Positions 42,541-49,704 of a stretch of 58,466 nt of DNA are shown here, in pieces. Both the position numbers and the translations under genes were made by a program. How positions within the stretch are numbered: the stretch's first letter is position 1; each line of letters starts with the position of its first letter. The DNA comes from a virus, in the IMG/VR virus record IMGVR_UViG_3300018914_000069, positions 1 to 58,466 of that record; one strand, given 5' to 3'. The notes below the pieces were generated by a model. The model saw nothing but the letters and a program-made list of their open reading frames with translations. It was not told the DNA's origin and made no database searches.

Positions 42541-43512
42541 ATGATTGAGCAGAAACAAATACAGATAGCTGGCATTACCATTCCAGTAATAATTGAAGAT
42601 GGTATTAGATGGTTTCCGATGAAGAGATTATGTCGAGATATTTTATTGAGAGGAAGTTTATGTAGCGAAAAGGAAATTAAAAATAAATATCATAAGTACA
42701 TACGACCTTTCGATATTAAATACACGGCTAATCAACCTGTTAAAAGCACAATTTGTATTTGTGAAAATGGATTAATTGAAATATTAGTTAAAACTAAAAT
42801 AAACAAACTGACAATAGAAGAGATAAAAAATCAAAATGTTTTACATACATTCTTGGGGATTTTACCAATACATATTACTGAAAAAGATAAGAAACAACTC
42901 AAAAAGCAAAGAAAGAAATCGATAAAATGGAGTAAGCATAAAATTAAACAATATATAAGAAAAAGATATGACAATGGATTAAGTTTATCTAGTGCAAGTG
43001 TTCAGGGTGAATTTAGACAGTTACATGAAGCAGCTATCAAATACTATGGTTCTTGGGAGCAAACTATCAATGCAATCTTGAATATTGATTATGATGAGAT
43101 CCGCGAGGACATTGACTTAATGAAATATTACGGGTTAAAATTTGAAAAATTATTAGGAGATATTATTAAAGAAGTTAGCGGAGATTTTGTTAAAGGATAC
43201 AATCAATATCTGAAACCTGACTTTGTGATAGGATCAACTTGGATAGATGCAAAACTATCGCACTGGACAGCCAGTATTCCTGAAACAATAGAGAAATATG
43301 AGCCATTTTGCGATTATCTAATGATAATTTTCTTAAGAGGCAATAGAACTTTAGATAAAATGGTCACTAATAAAACAAGAATACTAAGTGTTTATACCTA
43401 CATAAAATTATTGTCGGAAGAAAGACAAGAATATTTTATTAAATTATTGGATGAATTGTATGAAAGAATAAATGAGCAAGAGAAGACAATTAAATTAGCT
43501 GAAATTGTTTAG
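42541..43512 (+). CDS. PD-(D/E)XK homing-type endonuclease
   Basis: A 323-residue protein. The N-terminal ~85 residues resemble a Bro-N or antirepressor-type region. A homing-endonuclease-associated repeat follows (LHEAAIKYYGSWEQTINAIL, residues ~160-180). The C-terminal part has a PD-(D/E)XK core: a Glu in KFEKLLGDIIKE, then PDFVIGSTWIDAKLS with the D...D-A-K signature. It would make double-strand breaks and promote its own spread. It has its own promoter, terminator and flanking repeats, so it looks like an inserted unit. AT content is higher than in its neighbours. Confidence 0.7.
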   Translation: MIEQKQIQIAGITIPVIIEDGIRWFPMKRLCRDILLRGSLCSEKEIKNKYHKYIRPFDIKYTANQPVKSTICICENGLIEILVKTKINKLTIEEIKNQNVLHTFLGILPIHITEKDKKQLKKQRKKSIKWSKHKIKQYIRKRYDNGLSLSSASVQGEFRQLHEAAIKYYGSWEQTINAILNIDYDEIREDIDLMKYYGLKFEKLLGDIIKEVSGDFVKGYNQYLKPDFVIGSTWIDAKLSHWTASIPETIEKYEPFCDYLMIIFLRGNRTLDKMVTNKTRILSVYTYIKLLSEERQEYFIKLLDELYERINEQEKTIKLAEIV

Positions 43513-43517
43513 TGTGA

Positions 43518-43567
43518 AAATGTATCGTGTGCGATTTATACTCATCGTGCAGCGATACATTTTTTGT
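43518..43567 (+). terminator. Rho-independent terminator after endonuclease gene
   Basis: AATGTATCG (43519-43527) pairs with CGATACATT (43553-43561), followed by TTTTT. The 25-base loop is long but the stem is perfect. Confidence 0.7.
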
Positions 43568-43822
43568 TGTTAATTGGATAAAATCTATATTTATCAATGA
43601 ATTTCTAACTCCACCAGTTGCAAAAAGCCATATAAAATCGTAAAAACTGAGTAATGGTGTGGTTTCTTGAATGTTTATCGATCATTAATTGAGAAATTGA
43701 ACAAAATTTCAAATTGTAAACTCTTTGATTTTGCTGACTTTTTACGATGCGCATACGATGCGAAAATGTAAAAGTGTGTACTCCAACTGGACGGTAAGAG
43801 TGGATGTGCTAGGCCAATATTC

Positions 43823-43836
43823 CGAACAAATGTTCT
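43823..43836 (+). promoter_or_regulatory. Orphan LexA (SOS) box
   Basis: CGAACAAATGTTCT, a full Bacillus-type GAAC-N4-GTTC box. It shares GAACAAATGTTCTTAT with the box before the YolD-like gene at 56.88 kb, but no gene follows here. Confidence 0.6.
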
Positions 43837-43845
43837 TATTATGGA

Positions 43846-43867
43846 TGTAAAATAGCCCCCTACCTTG
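43846..43867 (+). repeat. Flanking repeat, right copy
   Basis: TGTAAAATAGCCCCCTACCTTG, matching the copy at 42354-42375 in the same orientation. It starts ten bases after the orphan LexA box. Confidence 0.55.
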
Positions 43868-44192
43868 ATAATCAAGGCATCTAAAAGCCGTTGATAAGAT
43901 TAGTTATCTTCACTTTACCTTTATCATCTATATTATTTTAGTTATTGGGCACACTATGAGCAGCAGAGTAGAGGACATAACTGCATGATCCAATCCATTT
44001 TCTAAAAGTGGAAGGGAGGCTATCTGCTCAAGCTGCTACCATATATTCGTCACATCGTTTGGGTAACATGTTCGCAGGATTGCAACTCTTCTAATTAGTA
44101 CCACATCCTAATACTAAACATAAACCATATGCAATCAGATATTAGTACCAGATAATAGAAGAACAATTGACCATATATTAAATAAAAATAAC

Positions 44193-44221
44193 TTGTAATA
44201 ACTCATACACCATGTTACAAT
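44193..44221 (+). promoter_or_regulatory. Early-type promoter
   Basis: AAAAATAAC upstream, TTGTAA (44193-44198), 17-base spacer, TACAAT (44216-44221). First of a family of nine similar promoters in the right arm; GATACATA follows near the ribosome binding site. Confidence 0.75.
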
Positions 44222-44255
44222 ATATTTAAGCCAATAATAAAGGAGCGGATACATA

Positions 44256-45293
44256 ATGAAAAAGTACTCTTACATCCAAATCGAACAAGATGAGCGTAAA
44301 CCTTACCAAATCAACATTACCGCACAAGTTGAGGAAAACGGTTATTTCTATAGCGACACCATTGGGCGTTTCTGCTTCTACGATGGAGAAGGATCTATTA
44401 CACTAGAAGACGGTACACGCAAAAAATACAAACGTTTTTCCGCTATGCTTAACTTAGTTTACAATATTGATCCAATGGCAAGCATGACAACAAACCTGAT
44501 TGAACAAGTCAAAGAAGAAGTCAAAAAAATAAAGGATACTCAACAAACAGATGCAACTGAACTAACCACAGAACAACAAGAAACAAAAAATAATGAAACG
44601 ACAGAAACCGTCTATACCTCATTCAATCGCTCATTCCCAACTTATGAAGAGGCACATAACTACTGCATTAATTCAGACTTTGACCCATCCCATATTGAAC
44701 AGGTGGAGGTTTCCAATTCTTCACCTATCGAACAACAGCATAATGTAGTAATCGAACAACCAGAAAAACTCTATCTTTACAATCAAACATTCGATACATA
44801 TATGGACGCTTACAATTATGCAATTAAGAACAATATTACAGTATCCATGATTATCTCCAGTAAGGCTAGTATAACGAATGAACGTTTGCAACAATTAGAA
44901 CAAGAATACATTCATAATAAATACAACATGACTTACTTAGATATGGTGGAATACCTTAATCATTTACAGTCTATTCCATTGACTAGGGACTCAGACGACC
45001 GTATTTACAAACTAAAAAATATGATTGAACGTTTTGAACGCAAACAACAGCGAGTAGAACAGGAACGGCAACGACAACAACAGATGAATAAGAAAATAGA
45101 CGCAATGCTACAAGACATGTATTCAAAAGGGATGACCAAACGGGAAATAGGAAGTACAATAACAGAATACCAGTATAACAATCAACCTATATATAAATGG
45201 TATAGCGGTATAACAACGGAACAGATGTATGACGAACTATTAGAGGTTTATAACAGACACTTCATTAATAAAAATATAACGGAGGCCAGTTAA
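44256..45293 (+). CDS. Early-region protein with internal duplication
   Basis: A 345-residue hydrophilic protein, not recognised. It carries two related ~30-residue units: FPTYEEAHNYCINSDFDP (about 125-145) and FDTYMDAYNYAIKNNIT (about 175-195), so part of it arose by duplication. A Gln/Thr-rich linker lies between residues 85 and 120 and a basic coiled coil near 255-285. AAAGGAGCGG precedes the ATG. It is the first gene of the small-gene region and is driven by its own promoter. Confidence 0.6.
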   Translation: MKKYSYIQIEQDERKPYQINITAQVEENGYFYSDTIGRFCFYDGEGSITLEDGTRKKYKRFSAMLNLVYNIDPMASMTTNLIEQVKEEVKKIKDTQQTDATELTTEQQETKNNETTETVYTSFNRSFPTYEEAHNYCINSDFDPSHIEQVEVSNSSPIEQQHNVVIEQPEKLYLYNQTFDTYMDAYNYAIKNNITVSMIISSKASITNERLQQLEQEYIHNKYNMTYLDMVEYLNHLQSIPLTRDSDDRIYKLKNMIERFERKQQRVEQERQRQQQMNKKIDAMLQDMYSKGMTKREIGSTITEYQYNNQPIYKWYSGITTEQMYDELLEVYNRHFINKNITEAS

Positions 45294-45310
45294 ACACTGG
45301 TTTCCGTTAT
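45276..45310 (+). terminator. Hairpin at end of 44256-45293 gene
   Basis: ATAACGGA-GG-CCAGT (45276-45290) pairs with ACTGG-TT-TCCGTTAT (45296-45310) and spans the stop codon. No T-run follows, so termination is uncertain. Confidence 0.45.
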
Positions 45311-45520
45311 AACAGCAGCATATTATGATAACAAACTGATAACAGTCATATGATCCAATAACAGAATAACAGCAGCCATTCATACATTCGAGTAATAATT
45401 ATAGAATGGGCTGAATAAGTCTTTTTCATTTCTTCCCCAAGCCTCCTTAATTACTCACACATTATCCACAATATTTATCCACACCATGTTTATAAAAAAA
45501 TCATAATAAATAAAAATAAT
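45304..45520 (+). other. Candidate replication origin: iterons and DnaA boxes
   Basis: Perfect DnaA boxes TTATCCACA at 45462-45470 and 45475-45483, plus a one-mismatch box TTACTCACA at 45451-45459, all in one orientation and 11-13 bp apart. An AT-rich stretch follows (45490-45530). Upstream (45307-45375) lie about five ATAACAG/GATAACA copies. This combination is typical of origins that use host DnaA. Confidence 0.5.
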
Positions 45521-45552
45521 TTGTATACATACACACAATTCCGTGTTATACT
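45521..45552 (+). promoter_or_regulatory. Early-type promoter
   Basis: AAAAATAAT upstream, TTGTAT (45521-45526); the -10 may be TGTTAT (45544-45549, 17-base spacer) or TATACT (45547-45552). Confidence 0.55.
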
Positions 45553-45582
45553 TATAATAGATAAAGCGAGAGGGGAAATCTT

Positions 45583-45813
45583 ATGGAAGACTTTTGGAAA
45601 TGGTTAGCCACAATATTAGCAGGAGTTACGGCACTTATAGTCTCGATACTCAACGGAACAAAATTCAAACAAGAACGTCGAAAACTCCGATTAGAGAACA
45701 TCAAACTGGAAAGAGAGATAAAACTAATGAATAGGAAATCAAAACTAGAAATGGAGAAACTAGAACAGGAAATAATCAAACTAAAAAGGGAAAACGCAAA
45801 AGAAAACGAATAG
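45583..45813 (+). CDS. Small membrane-anchored coiled-coil protein
   Basis: 76 residues: an N-terminal membrane segment (WLATILAGVTALIVSIL, about residues 7-23) followed by a basic-acidic coiled coil to the end (LRLENIKLEREIKLMNRKSK). Similar small phage proteins associate with membranes or act on host division, but no family is recognised. Own promoter upstream, hairpin downstream. GAGAGGGG precedes the ATG. Confidence 0.6.
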   Translation: MEDFWKWLATILAGVTALIVSILNGTKFKQERRKLRLENIKLEREIKLMNRKSKLEMEKLEQEIIKLKRENAKENE

Positions 45814-45839
45814 ATACGATTGATAATACATAATAAAAG

Positions 45840-45861
45840 GAGAGGGAAGAAATTCCCTCTC
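45840..45861 (+). terminator. Hairpin between small membrane protein genes
   Basis: GAGAGGGAA (45840-45848) pairs with TTCCCTCTC (45853-45861), loop GAAA. No T-run follows, so it may stabilise or partly terminate transcripts. Confidence 0.5.
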
Positions 45862-45894
45862 TAAACTACAATCCATAATAAAGCGGGTGATACC

Positions 45895-46053
45895 ATGAAA
45901 TTCATTCTATACGCATTGATCATATTAGGATTCACAATCCTATCCTTTGCATTTAATGAACCTTCAACTACAATGAAACTTGTCTATACACTAATCGGCC
46001 TGTTTGCAATCACTTCAGCAGCATACAATCTATATAAGTTGCGTCATAAATAA
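45895..46053 (+). CDS. Small two-segment membrane protein
   Basis: 52 residues with two hydrophobic segments (LYALIILGFTILSFAF and VYTLIGLFAITSAAYNLY), a short polar loop and a basic end. GGGTGA lies four bases before the ATG. Not recognised. A hairpin (AAGCTCA/TGAGCTT, 46068-46092) follows. Confidence 0.55.
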   Translation: MKFILYALIILGFTILSFAFNEPSTTMKLVYTLIGLFAITSAAYNLYKLRHK

Positions 46054-46137
46054 TATGACTTCTCTTAAAGCTCATCTATATCAGGTGAGCTTACATATTA
46101 AATAAGTTAAAAATATAAAGGAGTAATCAATAATCAA

Positions 46138-46725
46138 ATGAATCTAGCCAATATCTCAGTAGGTCAGACCATCAAGAATTACAAGGAATTATGCGCATTA
46201 CTAGGAGTAGAACTGAAAACAGGCAAATCTAAACAACTTCAGTTGTCAGAGTTTGAATTGTATTTCAAGTATAAGAAAGCAGGACATAGTTTTATTATTG
46301 AAGATATTTATGAAATTCCAAAAGTCAAGCCTTATAAACGTGGCGGGGAAAATTTTATTCGTGGATCTAGTAGTCAAAGACTTTATAAAATATACACAGG
46401 AATGAAGGATCGTTGCTATAATTTAAATAATCAAGCCTACAATCATTATGGTGGTAGAGGTATAAAAATATGTGACGAATGGTTAGGAAATTTCATGAGT
46501 TTCTATACTTGGTCAATTCAAAACGGCTACAATGACACTTTGACAATTGACCGTATAGACGTAAATGGGAATTATGAACCATCAAATTGCAAATGGTCTA
46601 CAAGAAAAGAGCAAGCCACCAACAGAAGACCAAAGAGTATAAATAAAGCTAAATTAGAACAAATACGAAAAATTAAAGAAATTATGGGTAAATACGGAAT
46701 AACACTACATTATTTGTCTACATAG
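46138..46725 (+). CDS. HNH-type endonuclease-like protein
   Basis: A 195-residue protein of a type widespread in phages, with the block LYKIYTGMKDRCYN, YNHYGGRGIKICDEW, DTLTIDRIDVNGNYEPSNCKW. The Cys pairs and the central R/D-rich segment suggest a zinc-stabilised HNH-like nuclease or homing endonuclease. The first 80 residues are a separate DNA-binding-like part (TIKNYKELCALLGVELK). The ribosome binding site AAGGAGT is 13 bases from the ATG, which is long. Nuclease activity is inferred from resemblance. Confidence 0.6.
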   Translation: MNLANISVGQTIKNYKELCALLGVELKTGKSKQLQLSEFELYFKYKKAGHSFIIEDIYEIPKVKPYKRGGENFIRGSSSQRLYKIYTGMKDRCYNLNNQAYNHYGGRGIKICDEWLGNFMSFYTWSIQNGYNDTLTIDRIDVNGNYEPSNCKWSTRKEQATNRRPKSINKAKLEQIRKIKEIMGKYGITLHYLST

Positions 46726-46736
46726 CATCCATCCAC

Positions 46737-46765
46737 GACCAGATAAAATTCTGGTCTTTTTCTTT
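46737..46765 (+). terminator. Rho-independent terminator
   Basis: GACCAGA (46737-46743) pairs with TCTGGTC (46750-46756), followed by TTTTTCTTT. Confidence 0.85.
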
Positions 46766-46785
46766 AAATAATATCTAAAAATAAC

Positions 46786-46814
46786 TTGTAATCCGTTCTG
46801 CAATCGATTATAAT
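46786..46814 (+). promoter_or_regulatory. Early-type promoter
   Basis: AAAAATAAC, TTGTAA (46786-46791), 17-base spacer, TATAAT (46809-46814); GATACATA follows in the leader. Confidence 0.8.
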
Positions 46815-46852
46815 AAAGATAAGAAAAAGATACATAAACGGGAGTGATTAAA

Positions 46853-47023
46853 ATGATCAACTTGCTTGAGAAATACCAAAAAGGGCAGGCAATCACACTT
46901 AAACGTATGCATGGTCAACAAAACATTTCGGCAACCATTCACCTAGTCATGGAGGATGCTTTAATAGTTCAGGTAAGCGGATATGAAGGCACTGCAAGCG
47001 TAACGGAAGATATGATTGCTTAG
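46853..47023 (+). CDS. Small early protein
   Basis: 56 residues, starting MINLLEKYQKGQAITL and ending SVTEDMIA; beta-rich and of mixed charge. GGGAGTGA precedes the ATG. Its start MINLLEKY and size are like short phage host-takeover proteins, but no family is recognised. It heads a unit with the zinc-finger gene that follows. Confidence 0.5.
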   Translation: MINLLEKYQKGQAITLKRMHGQQNISATIHLVMEDALIVQVSGYEGTASVTEDMIA

Positions 47024-47055
47024 ATATAAAAATAAAAATAATTGGAGTGATTATA

Positions 47056-47184
47056 ATGAAAACAGTTTTCTGCTATGTTTGTGATTGTGAAGTTAGTCAA
47101 ATGGATGCGATCATTGAAAGTGAAGAAATCCAATTTTGTAGCAATAAATGTGAAACTTTTTATGATAATAAAAAAGAGGAGTAA
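47056..47184 (+). CDS. Small zinc-finger protein
   Basis: 42 residues with CYVCDC near the start and FCSNKC near residue 30, giving a likely C4 zinc site. GGAGTGA precedes the ATG. It may bind nucleic acid or a host protein. Not assigned to a family. Confidence 0.5.
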   Translation: MKTVFCYVCDCEVSQMDAIIESEEIQFCSNKCETFYDNKKEE

Positions 47185-47202
47185 TCATGATAAAAGCGGT
47201 CT

Positions 47203-47231
47203 TTGATTAGCATTATCCTTTAGGATATAAT
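47203..47231 (+). promoter_or_regulatory. Early-type promoter
   Basis: TTGATT (47203-47208), 17-base spacer, TATAAT (47226-47231). It lacks the AAAAATAA element of its relatives. Confidence 0.6.
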
Positions 47232-47261
47232 AAAATTTATAAATGAGCGGAGGCGGTTACG

Positions 47262-47447
47262 GTGAAAGTTAGACAACAAAATGCGAATGGTGAATGGATT
47301 GAACATGAGGTAAAAATCTCTAATGATCTCGAAACAGAAAGACAAAAGTTAATCAGCGAAATAAACGCATTTAAAAAGGATGTAGCAAAGAAATATGGTA
47401 AGGATGGCTTAAGTAAAGTAAACAACGCATTGAAAGGCTCATTCTAA
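47262..47447 (+). CDS. Small helical early protein
   Basis: 61 residues from a GTG with GGAGGCGG upstream. It begins MKVRQQNANGEWIEHEVKIS and is then helical (ETERQKLISEINAFKKDVAK). Not recognised. Own promoter and terminator. Confidence 0.55.
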   Translation: MKVRQQNANGEWIEHEVKISNDLETERQKLISEINAFKKDVAKKYGKDGLSKVNNALKGSF

Positions 47448-47455
47448 TATACGCA

Positions 47456-47486
47456 AAAAGCCAGTACAAAACTGGTTTTCTTTTTT
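47456..47486 (+). terminator. Rho-independent terminator
   Basis: AAAAGCCAGT and ACTGGTTTTC form a stem around ACAAA, followed by TTTTTT. Confidence 0.8.
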
Positions 47487-47544
47487 CCTAATCAAATCGG
47501 CTTTATTAGAAGTAAATACATATGATGAAAAGGAGCGGGTCAAT

Positions 47545-47733
47545 GTGAATGAAATTAAATTTGTAGAGTTTTTAACTGACTTATTATACAATGATGAATC
47601 GGGAATCGTTCGTACAGTAGGCACTTATGAAGATTTCATGGTTATGACACACAACAATGGATTAGTCGTTAAACTTGGTGACGGATCAGAGTTCCAGCTA
47701 ACTGTTGTGCAAACTAAAGAAGCAAAGGAGTAG
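47545..47733 (+). CDS. Small early protein
   Basis: 62 residues from GTG 47545, with AAGGAGCGG nine bases upstream. Beta-rich (GIVRTVGTYEDFMVMTHNN, LVVKLGDGSEFQLTVV). No promoter hexamers are clear before it. Its stop overlaps the terminator that follows. Not recognised. Confidence 0.55.
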   Translation: MNEIKFVEFLTDLLYNDESGIVRTVGTYEDFMVMTHNNGLVVKLGDGSEFQLTVVQTKEAKE

Positions 47734-47757
47734 ACCAGTCGAATGACTGGTCTTTTT
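47733..47757 (+). terminator. Rho-independent terminator
   Basis: GACCAGTC (47733-47740) pairs with GACTGGTC (47745-47752), followed by TTTTTG. Confidence 0.9.
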
Positions 47758-47813
47758 GTTTTCCAGTCATTGCAGATTTATATAAATATATAAATAAAAA
47801 TAATAAAAACTAA

Positions 47814-47842
47814 TTGACATTTATTTGTATCTCCTGTATAAT
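47814..47842 (+). promoter_or_regulatory. Early-type promoter
   Basis: AAAAATAATAAAAAC, then TTGACA (47814-47819), 17-base spacer, TATAAT (47837-47842). Both hexamers are perfect; likely the strongest of the set. Confidence 0.9.
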
Positions 47843-47879
47843 AAAGATATAAAATAAATGATACGGAGATGATACATAA

Positions 47880-48089
47880 ATGGCAACTGAAAAACAAATC
47901 GCATACTTTGAAGCACTGGCGAAACAATGGGAGCAACGCAACGGATCGGCAAAATTTCAAGGAAGAAAACAAACTGAGCGGGCAACAGGTGGGATGATTC
48001 AATCAGTAAGGAGAGCAATTGAAGATGGAGAAATCAGTAAGACAGTAATCTCAATGGCAATCGATACACTGAAGAAAGAGCTTCAATAA
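47880..48089 (+). CDS. Small basic early protein
   Basis: 69 residues, starting MATEKQIAYFEALAKQWEQR, then a Gly-rich basic turn (QGRKQTERATGGMIQS) and a C-terminal helix. Similar openings occur in small proteins that bind RNA or ribosomes, but no family is certain. GGAG lies eleven bases before the ATG. Strong promoter and own terminator suggest high early expression. Confidence 0.55.
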   Translation: MATEKQIAYFEALAKQWEQRNGSAKFQGRKQTERATGGMIQSVRRAIEDGEISKTVISMAIDTLKKELQ

Positions 48090-48104
48090 GAGGCTCTTTC
48101 TTTT
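48075..48104 (+). terminator. Rho-independent terminator
   Basis: AAAGAGC (48075-48081) pairs with GCTCTTT (48093-48099), followed by CTTTTAC; the stem starts inside the coding end. Confidence 0.7.
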
Positions 48105-48162
48105 ACTAATCAAATCGGTTTTTTATTGCAAGTTTAATAAACAAAAAAATATAATAAACATG

Positions 48163-48191
48163 TTGCAATAACTTGCTATATCCCTTATAAT
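48163..48191 (+). promoter_or_regulatory. Early-type promoter
   Basis: TTGCAA (48163-48168), 17-base spacer, TATAAT (48186-48191), with an AT-rich run upstream and AATACATAGGAGGCG in the leader. Confidence 0.8.
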
Positions 48192-48226
48192 ATAATCAAG
48201 AAGCAAATACATAGGAGGCGATTAGG

Positions 48227-48427
48227 ATGAAACAAATAAAGATTCTTTCCACAATTAGTTTATCCCTTACTGTTGACAAGGTATATGAAGTAATCAACGA
48301 GGATAGCTGGACGGATGAAGATCCAGAAGGCAATAAATATACAGTAAAATCTGTCAAAGTAATTGACGATGATGGAGACGAATACGCTATAGTGAACTTT
48401 GATGAAGCTGAATATGTATACGTTTAA
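48227..48427 (+). CDS. Small acidic early protein
   Basis: 66 residues, strongly acidic (NEDSWTDEDPEGNKY, VIDDDGDEYAIVNFDEAEY), starting MKQIKILSTISLSLTVDKVY. Acidic early proteins often mimic DNA or bind host enzymes; that is a general possibility only. AGGAGGCG precedes the ATG, and promoter and terminator are its own. Confidence 0.55.
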   Translation: MKQIKILSTISLSLTVDKVYEVINEDSWTDEDPEGNKYTVKSVKVIDDDGDEYAIVNFDEAEYVYV

Positions 48428-48450
48428 GAAGCCAAAAAGTGGCTTCTTTT
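48426..48450 (+). terminator. Rho-independent terminator
   Basis: AAGAAGCCA (48426-48434) pairs with TGGCTTCTT (48440-48448), followed by TTC. Confidence 0.85.
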
Positions 48451-48511
48451 CATTTCTGAATCAAAGAATGTTTTAGTTCGATTTTTATAAACCAAAAATA
48501 AAACAATACTG

Positions 48512-48540
48512 TTGCTTAGTATAGTGAAATCCTATATACT
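48512..48540 (+). promoter_or_regulatory. Early-type promoter
   Basis: CCAAAAATAAAAC upstream, TTGCTT (48512-48517), 17-base spacer, TATACT (48535-48540). Confidence 0.7.
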
Positions 48541-48575
48541 GGAATTAAGGAACAAAAGCATAGGAGGCGGTTTGA

Positions 48576-48962
48576 ATGTCACAAATTTACATCCTGAAAA
48601 ATGGTTTCCCTGTCACGATCCCATACAGAAAGAATCTTGAAAAATCGGCGAATATGGGCAGCATGTTTGCTCAGGATATTGAGCCAACAGGCGACTATAT
48701 CAATTATCACGAAAAACAATGGGGCATTGACTTGCCTAATCATGTATACGGCACAATTACATTTTATAATCCGCTTGTTATTGAATGGGAAACGACTGGT
48801 CACGGGGGATGGAAAACAAAACTGTCTGAGCGTTTTGGAGGAAAAACCAAAAAGGCACTAACAAACGCAATTGTGAAAGCTGGATATGACGCAGTGATAA
48901 CTATAGACAGTAGTAGCGGCGAATTCATGGAAATAGTGAATATCAATGGAGTTAAATCATAA
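48576..48962 (+). CDS. Early protein, possible ADP-ribosyltransferase fold
   Basis: 128 residues. The pattern resembles small phage ADP-ribosyltransferase-like (polyvalent ART) domains: VYGTITFYNPLVIEWE, then ALTNAIVKAGYDAVITIDSS and a closing EFMEIVNING. The GYDaVI...EIV end is typical of that group. Catalytic R-S-E residues cannot be assigned with confidence. If right it would modify a host protein early in infection. AGGAGGCGG precedes the ATG, and it has its own promoter and terminator. It may also be a non-enzymatic relative. Confidence 0.45.
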   Translation: MSQIYILKNGFPVTIPYRKNLEKSANMGSMFAQDIEPTGDYINYHEKQWGIDLPNHVYGTITFYNPLVIEWETTGHGGWKTKLSERFGGKTKKALTNAIVKAGYDAVITIDSSSGEFMEIVNINGVKS

Positions 48963-48983
48963 CCAGCAAATAGGCTGGTTTTT
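48961..48983 (+). terminator. Rho-independent terminator
   Basis: AACCAGC (48961-48967) pairs with GCTGGTT (48974-48980), followed by TTTC. Confidence 0.85.
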
Positions 48984-49031
48984 CATTTGACCAATATCCA
49001 TAAGTATAAAAATAAATTCAACCGTCAATAA

Positions 49032-49061
49032 TTGACTAGTACATACTTCCCAGACTATACT
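49032..49061 (+). promoter_or_regulatory. Early-type promoter
   Basis: AAAAATAAATTC upstream, TTGACT (49032-49037), 18-base spacer, TATACT (49056-49061). Confidence 0.7.
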
Positions 49062-49092
49062 ATTTACATGCCATTTTATGGAGGATGATCCA

Positions 49093-49437
49093 ATGGAAGC
49101 AGTAACTTGTTTCAAGTGTGAGGGATCAGAATATTTGCCGCAGTACAAACATAAAGACGATGGAATCTGCTATCCGTGTAAGGGGACAGGGGAACTTAAG
49201 CGGGCTACAATTGAAAAGGCAGGAATACTGTTTGAATACATGGTCGCAAATGAACGTTCGACAAAAAAGGATCTGATAGTGAAGATTATACAACTCGTGA
49301 ACGAGAATGACGAATTAGAACGGGAATCACAACATGCCAAAAGGGATTTTGATTTTGAGACTGCATACTATTTTGATACGCAGATTGCAGAGAATATGAC
49401 CAAGATACACAAGCTGCGGAAAGAAGCTGGAATATAG
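49093..49437 (+). CDS. DnaJ-type zinc-ribbon early protein
   Basis: 114 residues. The first 35 form a zinc ribbon of DnaJ/YhfH type (CFKCEGSEYL, then CYPCKGTGELK). A helical remainder ends with a UvrB/C (UVR)-like motif (DFDFETAYYFDTQIAENMTK). GGAGG lies eight bases before the ATG at 49093, so I prefer it to the ATG at 49078. Such combinations of zinc ribbon and UVR motif occur in McsA and Clp adaptor-type proteins; a role with host Clp proteases is a possibility only. Confidence 0.6.
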   Translation: MEAVTCFKCEGSEYLPQYKHKDDGICYPCKGTGELKRATIEKAGILFEYMVANERSTKKDLIVKIIQLVNENDELERESQHAKRDFDFETAYYFDTQIAENMTKIHKLRKEAGI

Positions 49438-49465
49438 AAGGCCATTGAGATGGCCTTTTTCTTTT
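49438..49465 (+). terminator. Rho-independent terminator
   Basis: AAGGCCAT (49438-49445) pairs with ATGGCCTT (49450-49457), followed by TTTCTTTTT. Confidence 0.9.
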
Positions 49466-49509
49466 TGTCCATTAGACGAGAAAACTTAAAAATAACAACC
49501 AAAAATAAC

Positions 49510-49538
49510 TTGTAAACCATATCGAAACATGGTACAAT
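49510..49538 (+). promoter_or_regulatory. Early-type promoter before ribozyme unit
   Basis: AAAAATAAC, TTGTAA (49510-49515), 17-base spacer, TACAAT (49533-49538). It would transcribe the 41-residue gene, the hammerhead ribozyme and the 816-residue gene. Confidence 0.8.
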
Positions 49539-49578
49539 AAGGACAGTTAAGGAATACATATTTCAGGAGGCGTTACAA

Positions 49579-49704
49579 ATGTCCGAAACAAAACTAAAAT
49601 TAGCTGAAAAATTCCTGATTGAATTTATCCAGAAAGGTGATTTATCGTCAGAAGACGAGCAAGCTCTTTTCGAAGCAATACGGGTATTAAAGGAAAATAC
49701 ATAA
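49579..49704 (+). CDS. Small acidic protein upstream of ribozyme
   Basis: 41 residues, starting MSETKLKLAEKFLIEFIQKG and ending AIRVLKENT; helical and acidic. AGGAGGCG lies seven bases before the ATG. Its stop codon directly precedes the hammerhead ribozyme. Not recognised. Confidence 0.55.
   Translation: MSETKLKLAEKFLIEFIQKGDLSSEDEQALFEAIRVLKENT

Larger units (their letters stand above)
43568..44192. other. Gene-free region with remnant signals
   Basis: No convincing gene in over 600 bases. It holds an ACGATGCG direct repeat near 43746 and TGTAAAAGTGTGTACTCC near 43767 (insertion-end-like), and a perfect LexA box at 43823. The right flanking repeat follows at 43846, then the CCTTGAT-A-ATCAAGG palindrome at 43863-43877 and two ATTAGTACCA copies (44094, 44141). 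It looks like a decayed or rearranged stretch. Confidence 0.5.

Noticed and set aside
44256-45293. AimR-type arbitrium receptor, expected in SPbeta-like phages
   Set aside because: The protein lacks HTH and TPR repeats, and no short secreted peptide gene follows. No arbitrium system was found in the window.
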